From: Acinetobacter sp. N54.MGS-139
GTDB lineage: Bacteria > Pseudomonadota > Gammaproteobacteria > Burkholderiales > Burkholderiaceae_F
Direction of reading: 5' to 3'
DNA: 13,265 bases
NCBI GenBank assembly: GCA_000980495.1
Contig: LARN01000041.1
Coordinates: forward strand, 1-13,265
Shown piece after piece: positions 1-6,555 of the stretch. The notes under the pieces were generated by a model. It did not search any database. It was not told the DNA's origin and saw only the letters and a list, made by a program, of their open reading frames with translations. A program made the translations under genes and the position numbers. Numbering within the stretch: position 1 is the stretch's first letter; each line of letters starts with the position of its first letter.

Positions 1-19
1 GGTTAAGGTAACTCTGAAT

Positions 20-65
20 TGAGGTGACATAACGAAGCTCCTGTTTGCTTCATTTTATCACCTCA
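20..65. repeat. Long imperfect inverted repeat (hairpin)
   Basis: The arms TGAGGTGA (20-27) and TCACCTCA (58-65) are perfectly complementary over 8 bases. Inside them GAAGC (34-38) pairs with GCTTC (47-51) around the 8-base loop 39-46. The bases between the two stems are mostly A-T pairable. This gives one long stem with a few mismatches. No T-run follows on either strand, so it does not look like a classical intrinsic terminator. It could be a 3' end RNA stabiliser, a Rho-blocking structure or a protein-binding palindrome. The pairing is seen directly; the function is unknown. Confidence 0.5.
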
Positions 66-114
66 TAAAAACGAACTAATTAAAGTTACAAGATACTAGA
101 TAAGGTTGCAACAA

Positions 115-147
115 GCCGCTTGGATGAGAAAGTCTGAGCGGTTTTTT
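115..147 (+). terminator. Intrinsic terminator of an upstream plus-strand gene
   Basis: GCCGCT (115-120) pairs with AGCGGT (137-142; the last pair is G-U), and six T residues run from 142 to 147. A-T pairs just outside can lengthen the stem. The loop is 16 bases, which is long. The direction fits transcription entering from the left edge. The gene it serves is outside the window. Confidence 0.6.
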
Positions 148-250
148 GTGCCTGCGTATTTCTGAGTCTCAGCAAGCAAAAATCCAAAAGTTACGTTGCA
201 CGCGACAACCTATTCTTCTGGAATATATTTTGAAAAAGTGGGCTCTTAGG

Positions 251-294
251 AAAAACAAACGCCTGCCGGCAGAGTAGCTGTCTGCTGACAGGCG
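251..294 (-). terminator. Intrinsic terminator of the MBL hydrolase gene
   Basis: On the minus strand CGCCTG (294-289) pairs with CAGGCG (265-260), and inside it GCAGA pairs with TCTGC. Together these give a stem of about 14 pairs with one mismatch and one G-U pair around a 7-base loop. A T-rich tail (TTTGTTTTT, 259-251) follows directly. It begins 12 bases past the hydrolase stop codon, the expected place for its terminator. On the plus strand a five-T run starts 5 bases after the stem, so weak bidirectional action is possible. Confidence 0.85.
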
Positions 295-306
295 AGAATT
301 TTTCGA

Positions 307-921
307 TTACAGGAAGGCGTTGTGCTCTTTCTCGTAGCCGATGGAGGTCTCAGGTCCGTGGCCCGGATAGACAATTGTGTCATCCGGCAAAGAGAAGAGC
401 TCGGAGCGGATCGATGTCACAAGCTGTTCATGACTGGAGAACGGGAAGTCCGTTCTGCCGATGGATTCTAAGAAAAGCGTGTCGCCGACAAAGACGCACT
501 TTTCTTTCTTGAAGTAATAAGCCACAGAGCCCGGTGTGTGTCCGGGAACACTCAAAACTTTGCATTCAAGTCCGGCAAACTCTGTCTTATTTCCCGGCTC
601 AATGCTGACGGATTCAAATTTAGGGACAGCAGGAAAACCAGAAGATCCGCCCTGCCCAAGAACTGTGGAAGCGATGACTTTATCTTTTTCCGGCGTATAG
701 ACCGTAGCGTGCGTTTCGGCAGCTAAAGCGGCAACGCCATAAAGATGGTCAAAGTGCATATGCGTGATGCAGATTGCTTTCAGCTCTAACCCGTGTTCTT
801 TGAGATATTTGCTCACGGGAGCGGGGTCTCCGCCGACATCAATTGCAACAGCTTGGCCTTCGTAGCTAACGATATAGCAATTGGTTTCTAAGGGGCCGAG
901 AGGAAAAACAGCAACAGACAT
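307..921 (-). CDS. MBL-fold metallo-hydrolase (YcbL / glyoxalase II-like)
   Basis: A 204-residue metallo-beta-lactamase-fold hydrolase, probably cytosolic with two bound metal ions. The metal-binding HxHxDH motif is at residues 54-59 (THMHFDH). Further ligands are visible as PGHTPG (H128), GDTLF (D147) and PGHGPET (H188). The opening FPLGPLETNCYI and the internal IGRTDFP stretch match the short YcbL-type branch of the glyoxalase II family. This branch lacks the long C-terminal substrate domain of true glyoxalase II, so hydroxyacylglutathione hydrolase activity is possible but not assured. I place the start at 921, not at the longer open frame from 993. The conserved family start is there, a GAGG Shine-Dalgarno sits 7 bases upstream, and a TATAAT box at 955-950 would lie inside the longer version. 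The gene is a single unit, isolated by terminators on both sides. Confidence 0.9.
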   Translation of the reverse strand: MSVAVFPLGPLETNCYIVSYEGQAVAIDVGGDPAPVSKYLKEHGLELKAICITHMHFDHLYGVAALAAETHATVYTPEKDKVIASTVLGQGGSSGFPAVPKFESVSIEPGNKTEFAGLECKVLSVPGHTPGSVAYYFKKEKCVFVGDTLFLESIGRTDFPFSSHEQLVTSIRSELFSLPDDTIVYPGHGPETSIGYEKEHNAFL

Positions 922-932
922 AATACGCCTCA

Positions 933-955
933 CAAAACAAAGTGTTTTGATTATA
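933..955 (-). promoter_or_regulatory. Promoter -10 box with overlapping palindrome, upstream of the MBL hydrolase
   Basis: On the minus strand a perfect TATAAT lies at 955-950. Directly downstream is a palindrome: CAAAACA pairs with TGTTTTG (949-933) around 3 bases. It covers the expected transcription start and early leader. I see no good -35 hexamer at 16-18 bases spacing, so the promoter may be activator-dependent or the box may be fortuitous. The palindrome could be an operator or a short 5' hairpin. The terminator upstream at 1003-1032 means a promoter is needed here, which supports the call. Confidence 0.45.
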
Positions 956-1002
956 GGAAGGAGGCGATGTTCACTAGCGCGTGAGAGCCTCACAACGGAC
1001 GC

Positions 1003-1032
1003 AAAGAAAAAGCCTCCGAGATGGAAGCTTTT
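1003..1032 (-). terminator. Intrinsic terminator of the rsfS-pdxY operon
   Basis: On the minus strand AAAAGCTTCC (1032-1023) pairs with GGAGGCTTTT (1017-1008) around a 5-base loop. That is 10 pairs with one G-U. A T-rich tail TTTTTCTTT (1011-1003) completes a classical Rho-independent terminator. It lies 20 bases past the pdxY stop. It separates pdxY from the hydrolase gene. Confidence 0.9.
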
Positions 1033-1052
1033 AGAGCGATGAAAATTTTGAG

Positions 1053-1916
1053 CTAGCAGCGAACAGCTTCGAAACGATGTTCAGGACTGAGGATCTGACG
1101 CTGCTCATCAATGAGAGGAAGATCAAGAGCACCGCTGTCCATATGAGAAACTAATCCGTAAAGTGTGTTGACGGCAGCTTCTAAAGCGTCTTTGGCTGAC
1201 TTTGTTTTGAGGTAAGTGCCTAAAGCGACGGATGAGAAGGTATCGCCTTGCCCGTTAGGCGTCGGTTTTCGTTCCACAAGAGGTGTTCTGACGACCCAGG
1301 CATCATCCTTGGTAACGGCTAAGGTCTCGACTGTGCCTGCAAGAACGTCTGGTGTCAGCAGACTTGTCACAAACGTAACACGGCAACCCTTGTCCGTGAA
1401 CAACTCCCGCGCTGTGTCGACTGCCTCCTGGCGGCTTCTCATCTTTCGTCCGCTCAGCAGTTCCAGTTCAAACTGATTTGGTTTTGTCATATCAGCCAAC
1501 CCGTTGAGGAAATGTTCCTTCATGAACTGCGGGATATCGGGACGGACAAAAACACCGGTATCCGTGTCGCCCATCACCGGGTCGCACAGCCAAACAGCGT
1601 TGGGATTGGCCGCTTTGATTTCAGTTGCTAACTCTAAGACAATTTTGCCGATGCTTGCGTCACCCAAATATCCTGAAAGCAGCCCTTCGATCTTGGGTAT
1701 GAGACCGCGTTCCCGAATGCCGAGAATAATGTCGCGGATGAGCTCGGCAGTAAAAACCTGACCTCGGAACGTCGGGTGGCCCGTATGATTGGAAAATTCA
1801 ACCGTGTTGACAACGATCGGACTAAAACCCAAAAGCTGCAGCGGGAAAACGGCGGCAGAATTACCGACAAAACCGTATGCAACGTGAGATTGGATAGTTA
1901 ACACATAACGAGACAT
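1053..1916 (-). CDS. pdxY: Pyridoxal kinase PdxY
   Basis: PdxY phosphorylates pyridoxal to pyridoxal 5'-phosphate with ATP in the vitamin B6 salvage pathway, in the cytosol. The 287-residue length is typical. The ribokinase-like fold shows its hallmarks: the N-terminal SHVAYGFVGNSAA (10-22) with VEFSNHTGH (39-47) for substrate binding, CDPVMGD (111-117), PNQFELELL (146-154), and the ATP-site and catalytic motif GQGDTF (222-227) with D225 as the likely base. The start is fixed by a strong AGGAGG Shine-Dalgarno 6 bases upstream. The gene begins 9 bases after the preceding chromate transporter gene and is followed by a strong terminator, so it is the last gene of its operon. The salvage substrate could include pyridoxamine or pyridoxine; PdxY is favoured over PdxK by overall sequence similarity as I recall it. 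Confidence 0.93.
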   Translation of the reverse strand: MSRYVLTIQSHVAYGFVGNSAAVFPLQLLGFSPIVVNTVEFSNHTGHPTFRGQVFTAELIRDIILGIRERGLIPKIEGLLSGYLGDASIGKIVLELATEIKAANPNAVWLCDPVMGDTDTGVFVRPDIPQFMKEHFLNGLADMTKPNQFELELLSGRKMRSRQEAVDTARELFTDKGCRVTFVTSLLTPDVLAGTVETLAVTKDDAWVVRTPLVERKPTPNGQGDTFSSVALGTYLKTKSAKDALEAAVNTLYGLVSHMDSGALDLPLIDEQRQILSPEHRFEAVRC

Positions 1917-1925
1917 TGAATCCTC

Positions 1926-2453
1926 CTAAAAACAGCCTAATAGTCCCATAACTCCCCCAATCATAATTAAAAGAATGAGGGGAATATGGGTTTTCCAAAC
2001 AATAATTGTGACGGCGCCGGCCCAGGCCCACACATGCCAGTTATCAAGCTGGTTTCCCAAAAGAAGATAAGCAGTGGCAAATAAAAGCCCGACGGCAATC
2101 GGCGCCATGCCGGCTTTATAGGACTTAACGAAAACCGAGGAAGCGTGCTCGCGAATATACCTTCCCGCAAGAACGGCAATCAGCGAGAAAGGAATGGAAG
2201 TTCCGCCGAAAGTAGCGAGCGCACCCAAAGGACCGGCGGCTGCCCAGCCAAGCACTGCCGCAACCAGTACATTCGGGCCTGGCAGGGACTGGCCGAACGC
2301 AACCGTCTTGGCAAAGGTCTCCGGCGTCAGCAGTCCTGCCGTATCCACAAGGTAGGAGTACATGCCGGGGAGCGTAGCCATGAAGCCGCCGATCGCGATC
2401 AGCGAAAGCAGCATGAAGTGGAAGAATAGTCCGGCAAATAAGGCAGGTGTCAT
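1926..2453 (-). CDS. Chromate transporter, half-size subunit 2
   Basis: A 175-residue inner-membrane protein with a single chromate-transporter (ChrA-type, PF02417) domain. The signature is AIGGFMATLPGMYSYLVD near residues 21-38 and GQSLPGPNV near 53-61. Five or six hydrophobic segments follow, ending in a run of about 20 apolar residues. Full-length ChrA has two such domains in one chain. Here they are separate genes, the short-chain CHR arrangement in which two subunits are thought to pair. Its ATG overlaps the stop of the upstream half by 4 bases (ATGA), and an AAAGGAGC Shine-Dalgarno lies inside that gene, so the pair is translationally coupled. The family name comes from chromate efflux. 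The true substrate of such pairs in organisms not exposed to chromate is often unknown and could be another oxyanion. Confidence 0.88.
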   Translation of the reverse strand: MTPALFAGLFFHFMLLSLIAIGGFMATLPGMYSYLVDTAGLLTPETFAKTVAFGQSLPGPNVLVAAVLGWAAAGPLGALATFGGTSIPFSLIAVLAGRYIREHASSVFVKSYKAGMAPIAVGLLFATAYLLLGNQLDNWHVWAWAGAVTIIVWKTHIPLILLIMIGGVMGLLGCF

Positions 2454-3043
2454 GACCGAGCGCTCCTTTCCTTAATGAATCGGTACCACGCCCAGAAGGA
2501 GAGAGGAATACCGACAATCGGCAGAATGTAGACCATGGAAATCTTCAGCATGCCGACGGTGATGACCAAGCCAAAAATCCAGACCGGCGGCGTGATGATA
2601 TTTTCTTTGCAGTTGTAAAGAAGCTTCATAGCGGCGCCGGCCACCATCCCTGAGGCAGATGCGGCCATACCGACCAGAGCATCGGATACCCATTTGTTCT
2701 CTGCGTACTGTTGATAGAAGACAAAGACGGAGAGCATGAGCGTTGCCGGAAGCGTAATCATGCCGAGGAAAGAGGCAAGTGCGCCTCTCCATCCGAAATG
2801 TCGGTCGCCCACCACGATGGTCAAAATCATGATGTTTGGTCCCGGAAGGACTTGAGAAACGGTCAGGAGGTCAAGAAACTCGGACTGCGTTAGCCATTTC
2901 TTTTGGTCAACGAGAAATTGCTGAGCAATTGCGGTAGAGCCGCCGAAGGCCTGCATAGCCATCAGCGTAAAAGAGCAAAACAGGTCCCAGCAGCTTTTTG
3001 GTTTATTCGGTGCGGAAGTTTTGTATTTCGCGGTAGAGGTCAT
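2450..3043 (-). CDS. Chromate transporter, half-size subunit 1
   Basis: A 197-residue inner-membrane protein, the first of two adjacent single-domain CHR transporters. A short polar N terminus (about 18 residues) precedes the domain. The family signature is clear: AFGGSTAIAQQFLVDQKKWL at about residues 32-51 and SQVLPGPN at about 63-70. Hydrophobic segments follow to near residue 187, and the C terminus is basic (FIKERSARS). The 4-base overlap with the next gene implies a fixed 1:1 pair. It follows maf after 64 bases. That gap contains an isolated TTGACA but no matching -10 box, so I read it as co-transcribed with maf. The ribosome-binding site is weak (AAGG, rather distant). Confidence 0.88.
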   Translation of the reverse strand: MTSTAKYKTSAPNKPKSCWDLFCSFTLMAMQAFGGSTAIAQQFLVDQKKWLTQSEFLDLLTVSQVLPGPNIMILTIVVGDRHFGWRGALASFLGMITLPATLMLSVFVFYQQYAENKWVSDALVGMAASASGMVAGAAMKLLYNCKENIITPPVWIFGLVITVGMLKISMVYILPIVGIPLSFWAWYRFIKERSARS

Positions 3044-3107
3044 AAGAATTCAGCCTTTTTTCAGCCATTCTAAGTGTCAAAAAGGCCGTAACCTCTTTTG
3101 TAGGAAC

Positions 3108-3704
3108 TTAATGCGGCCGGATGCCGATTTCAGCGAGCAGGGCTTTGGTTTCGTCAACGGGCAGACCGATCACGCCGCTGTAAGAACCTTCGACTTTTTC
3201 GACGAATTGACCGGCTAATCCCTGAATCCCGTAACCGCCGGCCTTATCAAAAGCTTCTCCGGAGGCAATGTAGGAGTTGATTTCTTCGTCGGTGAGCGGG
3301 CGGAAGGTGACAAACGTCTTAGTCAGAGTTTCTCTTGGCTTTCCTTCCTTATCGACCAAACATACTGCAGTCAGAACTTCGTGTGTTTGTCCCGAGAAAT
3401 CTTTGAGGAATTCAAAAGCTTCCTTTTCGTCTGCCGGCTTGCCGTAAATTTTGCCGTTTAACGCAACCGTGGTATCAGCGGCAAGGACGGGAAGCAGCAA
3501 ATCGCGTTCGGTTTCCGCTACTTTACGGCCCCACTTAGCCTTTTCGCGTGTGACGCGCGCCACGTAGTTCTCGGGAGATTCGCCGGGCAGGACATCTTCG
3601 TTGACGGAGTCGGGTGTTTTGCTTAAAAGAATGTCAAAGTCAAAGCCCGCATCTTTCAAAAGCTCCCGTCTGCGCGGCGACTTGGAGGCAAGATAGAAAT
3701 CCAT
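3108..3704 (-). CDS. maf: Maf-family nucleoside triphosphate pyrophosphatase (YhdE-like)
   Basis: Maf proteins hydrolyse non-canonical or excess nucleoside triphosphates to the monophosphate and pyrophosphate. The 198-residue chain has the family hallmarks: LASKSPRRRELL (5-16) for phosphate binding, the catalytic AADTTV with D77, KPADEKEA (89-96), SGQTHEVLTAV (104-114), and YGIQGLAG with VEGSYSGVIGLP (158-182). The GGYGIQG...EGSYSGVIGLP end resembles the YhdE subfamily (dTTP/UTP pyrophosphatase) more than YceF (m7GTP), but this is judged by eye. The ATG comes 3 bases after the rlmH stop, without a clear Shine-Dalgarno, so translation is probably coupled. rlmH next to maf is a common betaproteobacterial arrangement. 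The ribonuclease G gene that often follows maf is absent here. Confidence 0.9.
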   Translation of the reverse strand: MDFYLASKSPRRRELLKDAGFDFDILLSKTPDSVNEDVLPGESPENYVARVTREKAKWGRKVAETERDLLLPVLAADTTVALNGKIYGKPADEKEAFEFLKDFSGQTHEVLTAVCLVDKEGKPRETLTKTFVTFRPLTDEEINSYIASGEAFDKAGGYGIQGLAGQFVEKVEGSYSGVIGLPVDETKALLAEIGIRPH

Positions 3705-3707
3705 AAC

Positions 3708-4175
3708 TTAAGCCCGATGATAGGGGTGGTTGTGGAGAAGGGACCAACTGCGGTAGATCTGCTCTACGAGCAAAACGCGAGCCATGGCGTGCGGCAAGGT
3801 CAGGGAAGAGAGACGAAGCGTAAAGTCAGCCTCGGCTTTGAGTCCCGGATCGATACCGTCGGCGCCCCCGATGATGAAAGCGATCGGGCGTCCTTGGTCG
3901 CTCCAGCGGTTGATTTGCTGGGCGAGCTTAGTGCTGGTCGGGTCTGCGCCGCGTTCATCCATGATGACCTTGATGGCATCCTTCGGCAGGGCGGCCCGAA
4001 TCCTTTCCGCTTCGGCCTGCATCACTTTCGGGATGGTGCGCGTGTTCCTGTCTTCGGCTTTGACGGTCTTTAATTCGACCCTCCAATCCGACGGAAAGCG
4101 ATGCAGATAGTCTTCGCATGCTTCATCAGCCCATTTGGGTATTTTGAGACCGACGGCAACGACGGAAATTTTCAT
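3708..4175 (-). CDS. rlmH: 23S rRNA pseudouridine1915-N3 methyltransferase RlmH
   Basis: RlmH uses S-adenosylmethionine to methylate pseudouridine 1915 in helix 69 of 23S rRNA, acting on assembled 70S ribosomes. The 155-residue length is exact for this SPOUT-family enzyme. The trefoil-knot SAM site is visible as FIIGGADG (100-107), with LTLPHAMARVLLVEQIYR (125-142) and the conserved C-terminal NHPYHR (149-154). It sits 8 bases after rsfS, another ribosome-acting protein, and 3 bases before maf. The start has little Shine-Dalgarno character (AT-rich spacer), pointing to coupling with rsfS translation. Confidence 0.97.
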   Translation of the reverse strand: MKISVVAVGLKIPKWADEACEDYLHRFPSDWRVELKTVKAEDRNTRTIPKVMQAEAERIRAALPKDAIKVIMDERGADPTSTKLAQQINRWSDQGRPIAFIIGGADGIDPGLKAEADFTLRLSSLTLPHAMARVLLVEQIYRSWSLLHNHPYHRA

Positions 4176-4183
4176 AGTAAAAA

Positions 4184-4558
4184 TTATTCAGAATCTTCTT
4201 CTTTGTCTTCATTCTCAAGGAGTTTCATACGGACGGGATGGGCGCCCCAGAGTTCCTCAAGGTTGTAATAAGCACGAAGAGCCGGCTGCATGATATGAAC
4301 GATGGCGCTTCCGCAGTCGACGAGAACCCATTCGCCGGTCTCCAGACCTTCGATGCCGACGGCGTCTCCGCCGTTTTCCTTAACTTCCATGAAAACATGG
4401 TGGCCTAAAGCGCGAGTCTGGCGGTTGGAATTGGCGGTTGCAACGATGACGCGCTCGAATAAAGCGGTCTGCTTAGAGGTGTTGAAAATCTTGATATCTT
4501 GTGCCTTGACGTCTTCAAGTGCGTTAACGATCACTCTCTGTAACTTACGAATATCCAT
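4184..4558 (-). CDS. rsfS: Ribosomal silencing factor RsfS (Iojap family)
   Basis: RsfS binds ribosomal protein uL14 on the 50S subunit and blocks joining with 30S, dampening translation in stationary phase or starvation. The 124-residue chain is typical in length. Recognisable blocks are LEDVKAQDI near the N terminus, VIVATANSNRQTRALG in the middle, EGLETGEWVLVDCGSAIVHIM, and YYNLEELWG near the end. A charged tail (LLENEDKEEDSE) follows the domain. It is the first gene of a run rsfS-rlmH-maf-chr-chr-pdxY. A possible -10 box (TACAAT) lies about 30 bases upstream. In related bacteria it directly follows nadD. Here a plus-strand phosphoesterase gene lies between them. Confidence 0.96.
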   Translation of the reverse strand: MDIRKLQRVIVNALEDVKAQDIKIFNTSKQTALFERVIVATANSNRQTRALGHHVFMEVKENGGDAVGIEGLETGEWVLVDCGSAIVHIMQPALRAYYNLEELWGAHPVRMKLLENEDKEEDSE

Positions 4559-4587
4559 AAAACTTTCTCTTGTTTAGTTAGCGGTTA

Positions 4588-4616
4588 ATTGTACTCAGTC
4601 AGGTTTCTTTTCAACA
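4588..4616 (-). promoter_or_regulatory. Candidate promoter of the rsfS operon
   Basis: On the minus strand a TACAAT hexamer (4593-4588) is preceded, after a 17-base spacer, by TGTTGA (4616-4611), a moderate -35 match. The start of transcription would fall about 20 bases before the rsfS ATG. It lies in the 113-base divergent gap shared with the phosphoesterase gene. The match is modest, and I could find no equally good plus-strand promoter. Confidence 0.35.
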
Positions 4617-4671
4617 GCAGAAAGTCTTCTTTTCGAGCCGGAAATCACAAAATCATGCAAATATCCGTGAA

Positions 4672-5865
4672 TTGAGTTTTCTTTTTCCGAAGGATCGTTT
4701 TCTAAAATCTAAAAGATTTGAACTAACAACTCACGAAAAAATGTTCCTGTTTTGGCCGAGCCTCATCCTGGCAGTTTATGTGGTTTGCAGCGGTGTCCTG
4801 CCGCTTAAGATTCATTGGTTTTGGAAACTTTTATCCGCGGCGGTAATCTTTCTGATTTCCATGAAGTACATGGCCTACACCATGAACGGAGGTACGTTCT
4901 TTGAGCCCGCAGTCAAGGGCGCATGGATGCTTACTTGGGAGGCCTTGTACGGAGCACTTATTCTTGCGGCGTTTTTGCTTTTGCTGAAAGACATTTGTTC
5001 TCTCGGACTTTGGCTGCTCGGCACTTTCGGCGTACAGACCGGTTTTAGCTTCAATCGCCTTGTCTTTATTGTTCCGTTTTTTATTGTTTCTGTCGCAGGC
5101 GGCTTTTGGGGAATGTATGAAGGCATCAAAGTCCCTGAGGTAAAGACTGAAACGATTGTCTTTAAAAACCTTCCTGCTCAATGGAAAGGAACAACGATCG
5201 CCTTGCTGAGCGACCTGCACGTCGGGCCTGTTCAGCGCAAAGAATGGCTGTCCGAGATCGTGAAAAGGACCAATGATTTAAATCCCGACATCGTGATGGT
5301 CACGGGTGACTTTATCGATGGTCGGGTACAAAAACTCCTTCCTGAACTTGAACCTTTGAAACATTTAAAGTCTAAGCACGGTGTTTATGCCGTATCCGGA
5401 AATCATGAGTACTACTCTGTCTATCAAGAGTGGATGGCAGCTTTGCCGACACTTGGCATCAAAATACTGCGCAACGGCAGTGACGTGCTCACAAAAGACG
5501 GTGCATCTTTGGTGGTCGGCGGAACGACTGATCTCGGTGCGTCACGTTTCGGAGAAGAGGCGCCGAATATTGAAAAGACGTTTTCCGGAACAAGTCCTGA
5601 GGATTTCAGGATCCTTTTGGCGCATCAGCCAAAGACAGGTTCTCTGACAAAAGAGAAATTTGACCTCCAGCTTTCCGGCCACACGCACGGAGGCCATATT
5701 TTCTTCATGTATCCGCTCCTGGCCTATTTCAATGACGGATTAGTAAGCGGCTTCTACGATCGAGGCGAAAAGAAGGTCTATGTGACAAACGGATCCGGAC
5801 TGTGGAACGGCTTCACGATGCGCGTAGGTGTTCCGTCCGAAATCACCTTAATCACGCTTGAGTAA
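4672..5865 (+). CDS. Membrane-anchored metallophosphoesterase (YkuE-like)
   Basis: A 397-residue protein with two parts. The N-terminal ~150 residues hold about four hydrophobic segments (roughly 26-44, 49-70, 88-108, 128-148). The C-terminal part is a calcineurin-like phosphoesterase domain. All metal-site motifs are present: LLSDLHVGP (D181, H183), TGDFID (D213), GNHE (243-246), LLAHQP (H318) and SGHTHGG (336-341). Catalytic residues thus appear intact, and it should be an active metal-dependent phosphoesterase anchored in the inner membrane. The substrate is unknown; relatives act on lipid-linked or nucleotide phosphates. The start is uncertain. The first possible start codon I find in this frame is a TTG at 4672 without a good ribosome site. 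An ATG at 4741 would shorten it by 23 residues and keep all four membrane segments. It is the only plus-strand gene in the left two thirds and separates nadD from rsfS. Confidence 0.88.
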   Translation: MSFLFPKDRFLKSKRFELTTHEKMFLFWPSLILAVYVVCSGVLPLKIHWFWKLLSAAVIFLISMKYMAYTMNGGTFFEPAVKGAWMLTWEALYGALILAAFLLLLKDICSLGLWLLGTFGVQTGFSFNRLVFIVPFFIVSVAGGFWGMYEGIKVPEVKTETIVFKNLPAQWKGTTIALLSDLHVGPVQRKEWLSEIVKRTNDLNPDIVMVTGDFIDGRVQKLLPELEPLKHLKSKHGVYAVSGNHEYYSVYQEWMAALPTLGIKILRNGSDVLTKDGASLVVGGTTDLGASRFGEEAPNIEKTFSGTSPEDFRILLAHQPKTGSLTKEKFDLQLSGHTHGGHIFFMYPLLAYFNDGLVSGFYDRGEKKVYVTNGSGLWNGFTMRVGVPSEITLITLE

Positions 5866-5881
5866 GTAGGCCTGTCAAATC

Positions 5882-5919
5882 GGCGGCGAAGCGAAGCGGA
5901 ATTAAATTCCTTTGCCGCC
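5882..5919. terminator. Nested palindrome at the convergent 3' ends of the phosphoesterase gene and nadD
   Basis: GGCGGCGAAG (5882-5891) pairs with CTTTGCCGCC (5910-5919) at 9 of 10 positions plus wobble. Inside the loop GGAATT and AATTCC form a second palindrome around one base. It begins 17 bases after the phosphoesterase stop and covers the last codons of nadD, the place where a convergent terminator is expected. Neither strand has a T-run after the stem, so it is not a canonical intrinsic terminator. Function is inferred from position only. Confidence 0.35.
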
Positions 5920-6555
5920 TTCTCTCGGCAAATACAGGCCGTGGAAAAGAATGTATTGGTGCACGTCGGCAGTGAGCCCCGGAATCGTTTGTGAGCGAGA
6001 GGGCTCTTCAAATAAAGCTGTGCGAATAGCAGTTGAAGAGTACGGCGCCGGTTCGCTTCTTGCAAGTACGATAAGACCGTTAGGCGCCGGATTCGAACCG
6101 AGATCCTGGACCGGAATTATCGGGAACTTTCCTTCATAAGGATCGTCGCTGAATTCACCGTCACGCGTATAAATTAAGAGGTTGCAAAGAAGCGGAAATT
6201 TTTCCCATAAGACCCAAGTTTTCAGGTTTTTCCATTGGTCTGAGCCCATGATGAAATAAATCGGGGTCTCCGGGCCGAACTCTTGTCTGAAGGAATAGAG
6301 CGTATCGATGGAATAAGAGGCGCCGGTGCGCTCCAGCTCTCGTCGATCGACAATAAGTTTGTTTTGGTGTGGAGAAAGCGCCATGCTCAGCATGGCGGCT
6401 CGATCCTCTTCAGAGGCACGGGCGGTTTTCTGCCAAGGGCGGGTCGGAACAAAGAATACTTTGTCCAGATGGCATTGCTCCAGGGCGTCAAGCCCCATTT
6501 GAATATGGGACTCGTGCACCGGATCAAAGGTTCCGCCGAAAACGCCGATTCTCAA
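5902..6555 (-). CDS. nadD: Nicotinate-nucleotide adenylyltransferase NadD
   Basis: NadD joins nicotinate mononucleotide and ATP to make nicotinate adenine dinucleotide (NaAD), the next-to-last step of NAD synthesis. The 217-residue chain shows the nucleotidyltransferase motifs GGTFDPVHESH (7-17), the conserved FIMGSDQW (101-108) and the phosphate-binding SSTAIR (173-178). The start is a TTG. It overlaps the upstream stop by 4 bases (TTGA), is preceded by an AAAGGAGCC Shine-Dalgarno, and gives the exact family N terminus MRIGVFGGTFDP. Rare-start choice is therefore well supported. It is the last gene of the yebC-purD-unknown-nadD run. Its product NaAD is also the substrate of LarB, encoded at the right edge of the window. 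Confidence 0.95.
   Translation of the reverse strand: MRIGVFGGTFDPVHESHIQMGLDALEQCHLDKVFFVPTRPWQKTARASEEDRAAMLSMALSPHQNKLIVDRRELERTGASYSIDTLYSFRQEFGPETPIYFIMGSDQWKNLKTWVLWEKFPLLCNLLIYTRDGEFSDDPYEGKFPIIPVQDLGSNPAPNGLIVLARSEPAPYSSTAIRTALFEEPSRSQTIPGLTADVHQYILFHGLYLPREGGKGI

Larger units (their letters stand above)
1..306. other. Intergenic region left of the MBL hydrolase gene
   Basis: I see no gene in this stretch. All three plus-strand frames meet a stop within the first 25 bases. One frame stays open from base 2 to a TGA at 20-22, so the last few codons of an upstream plus-strand gene could lie here, but this is too short to identify. The plus-strand terminator at 115-147 supports an upstream gene transcribed rightwards. 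The region also holds a long hairpin (20-65) and the terminator of the minus-strand hydrolase gene (251-294). Between 148 and 250 I see nothing recognisable. Confidence 0.6.

Noticed and set aside
922..993. N-terminal extension of the MBL hydrolase from a start at 993
   Set aside because: The conserved family N terminus and a good ribosome site are at 921, and a -10 box lies inside the extension.
3044..3107. Promoter for the chromate transporter pair based on a TTGACA (minus strand, 3080-3075)
   Set aside because: No acceptable -10 box lies at 15-19 bases. A GCCTTTTT/AAAAAGGC pairing there is also unconvincing as a terminator.
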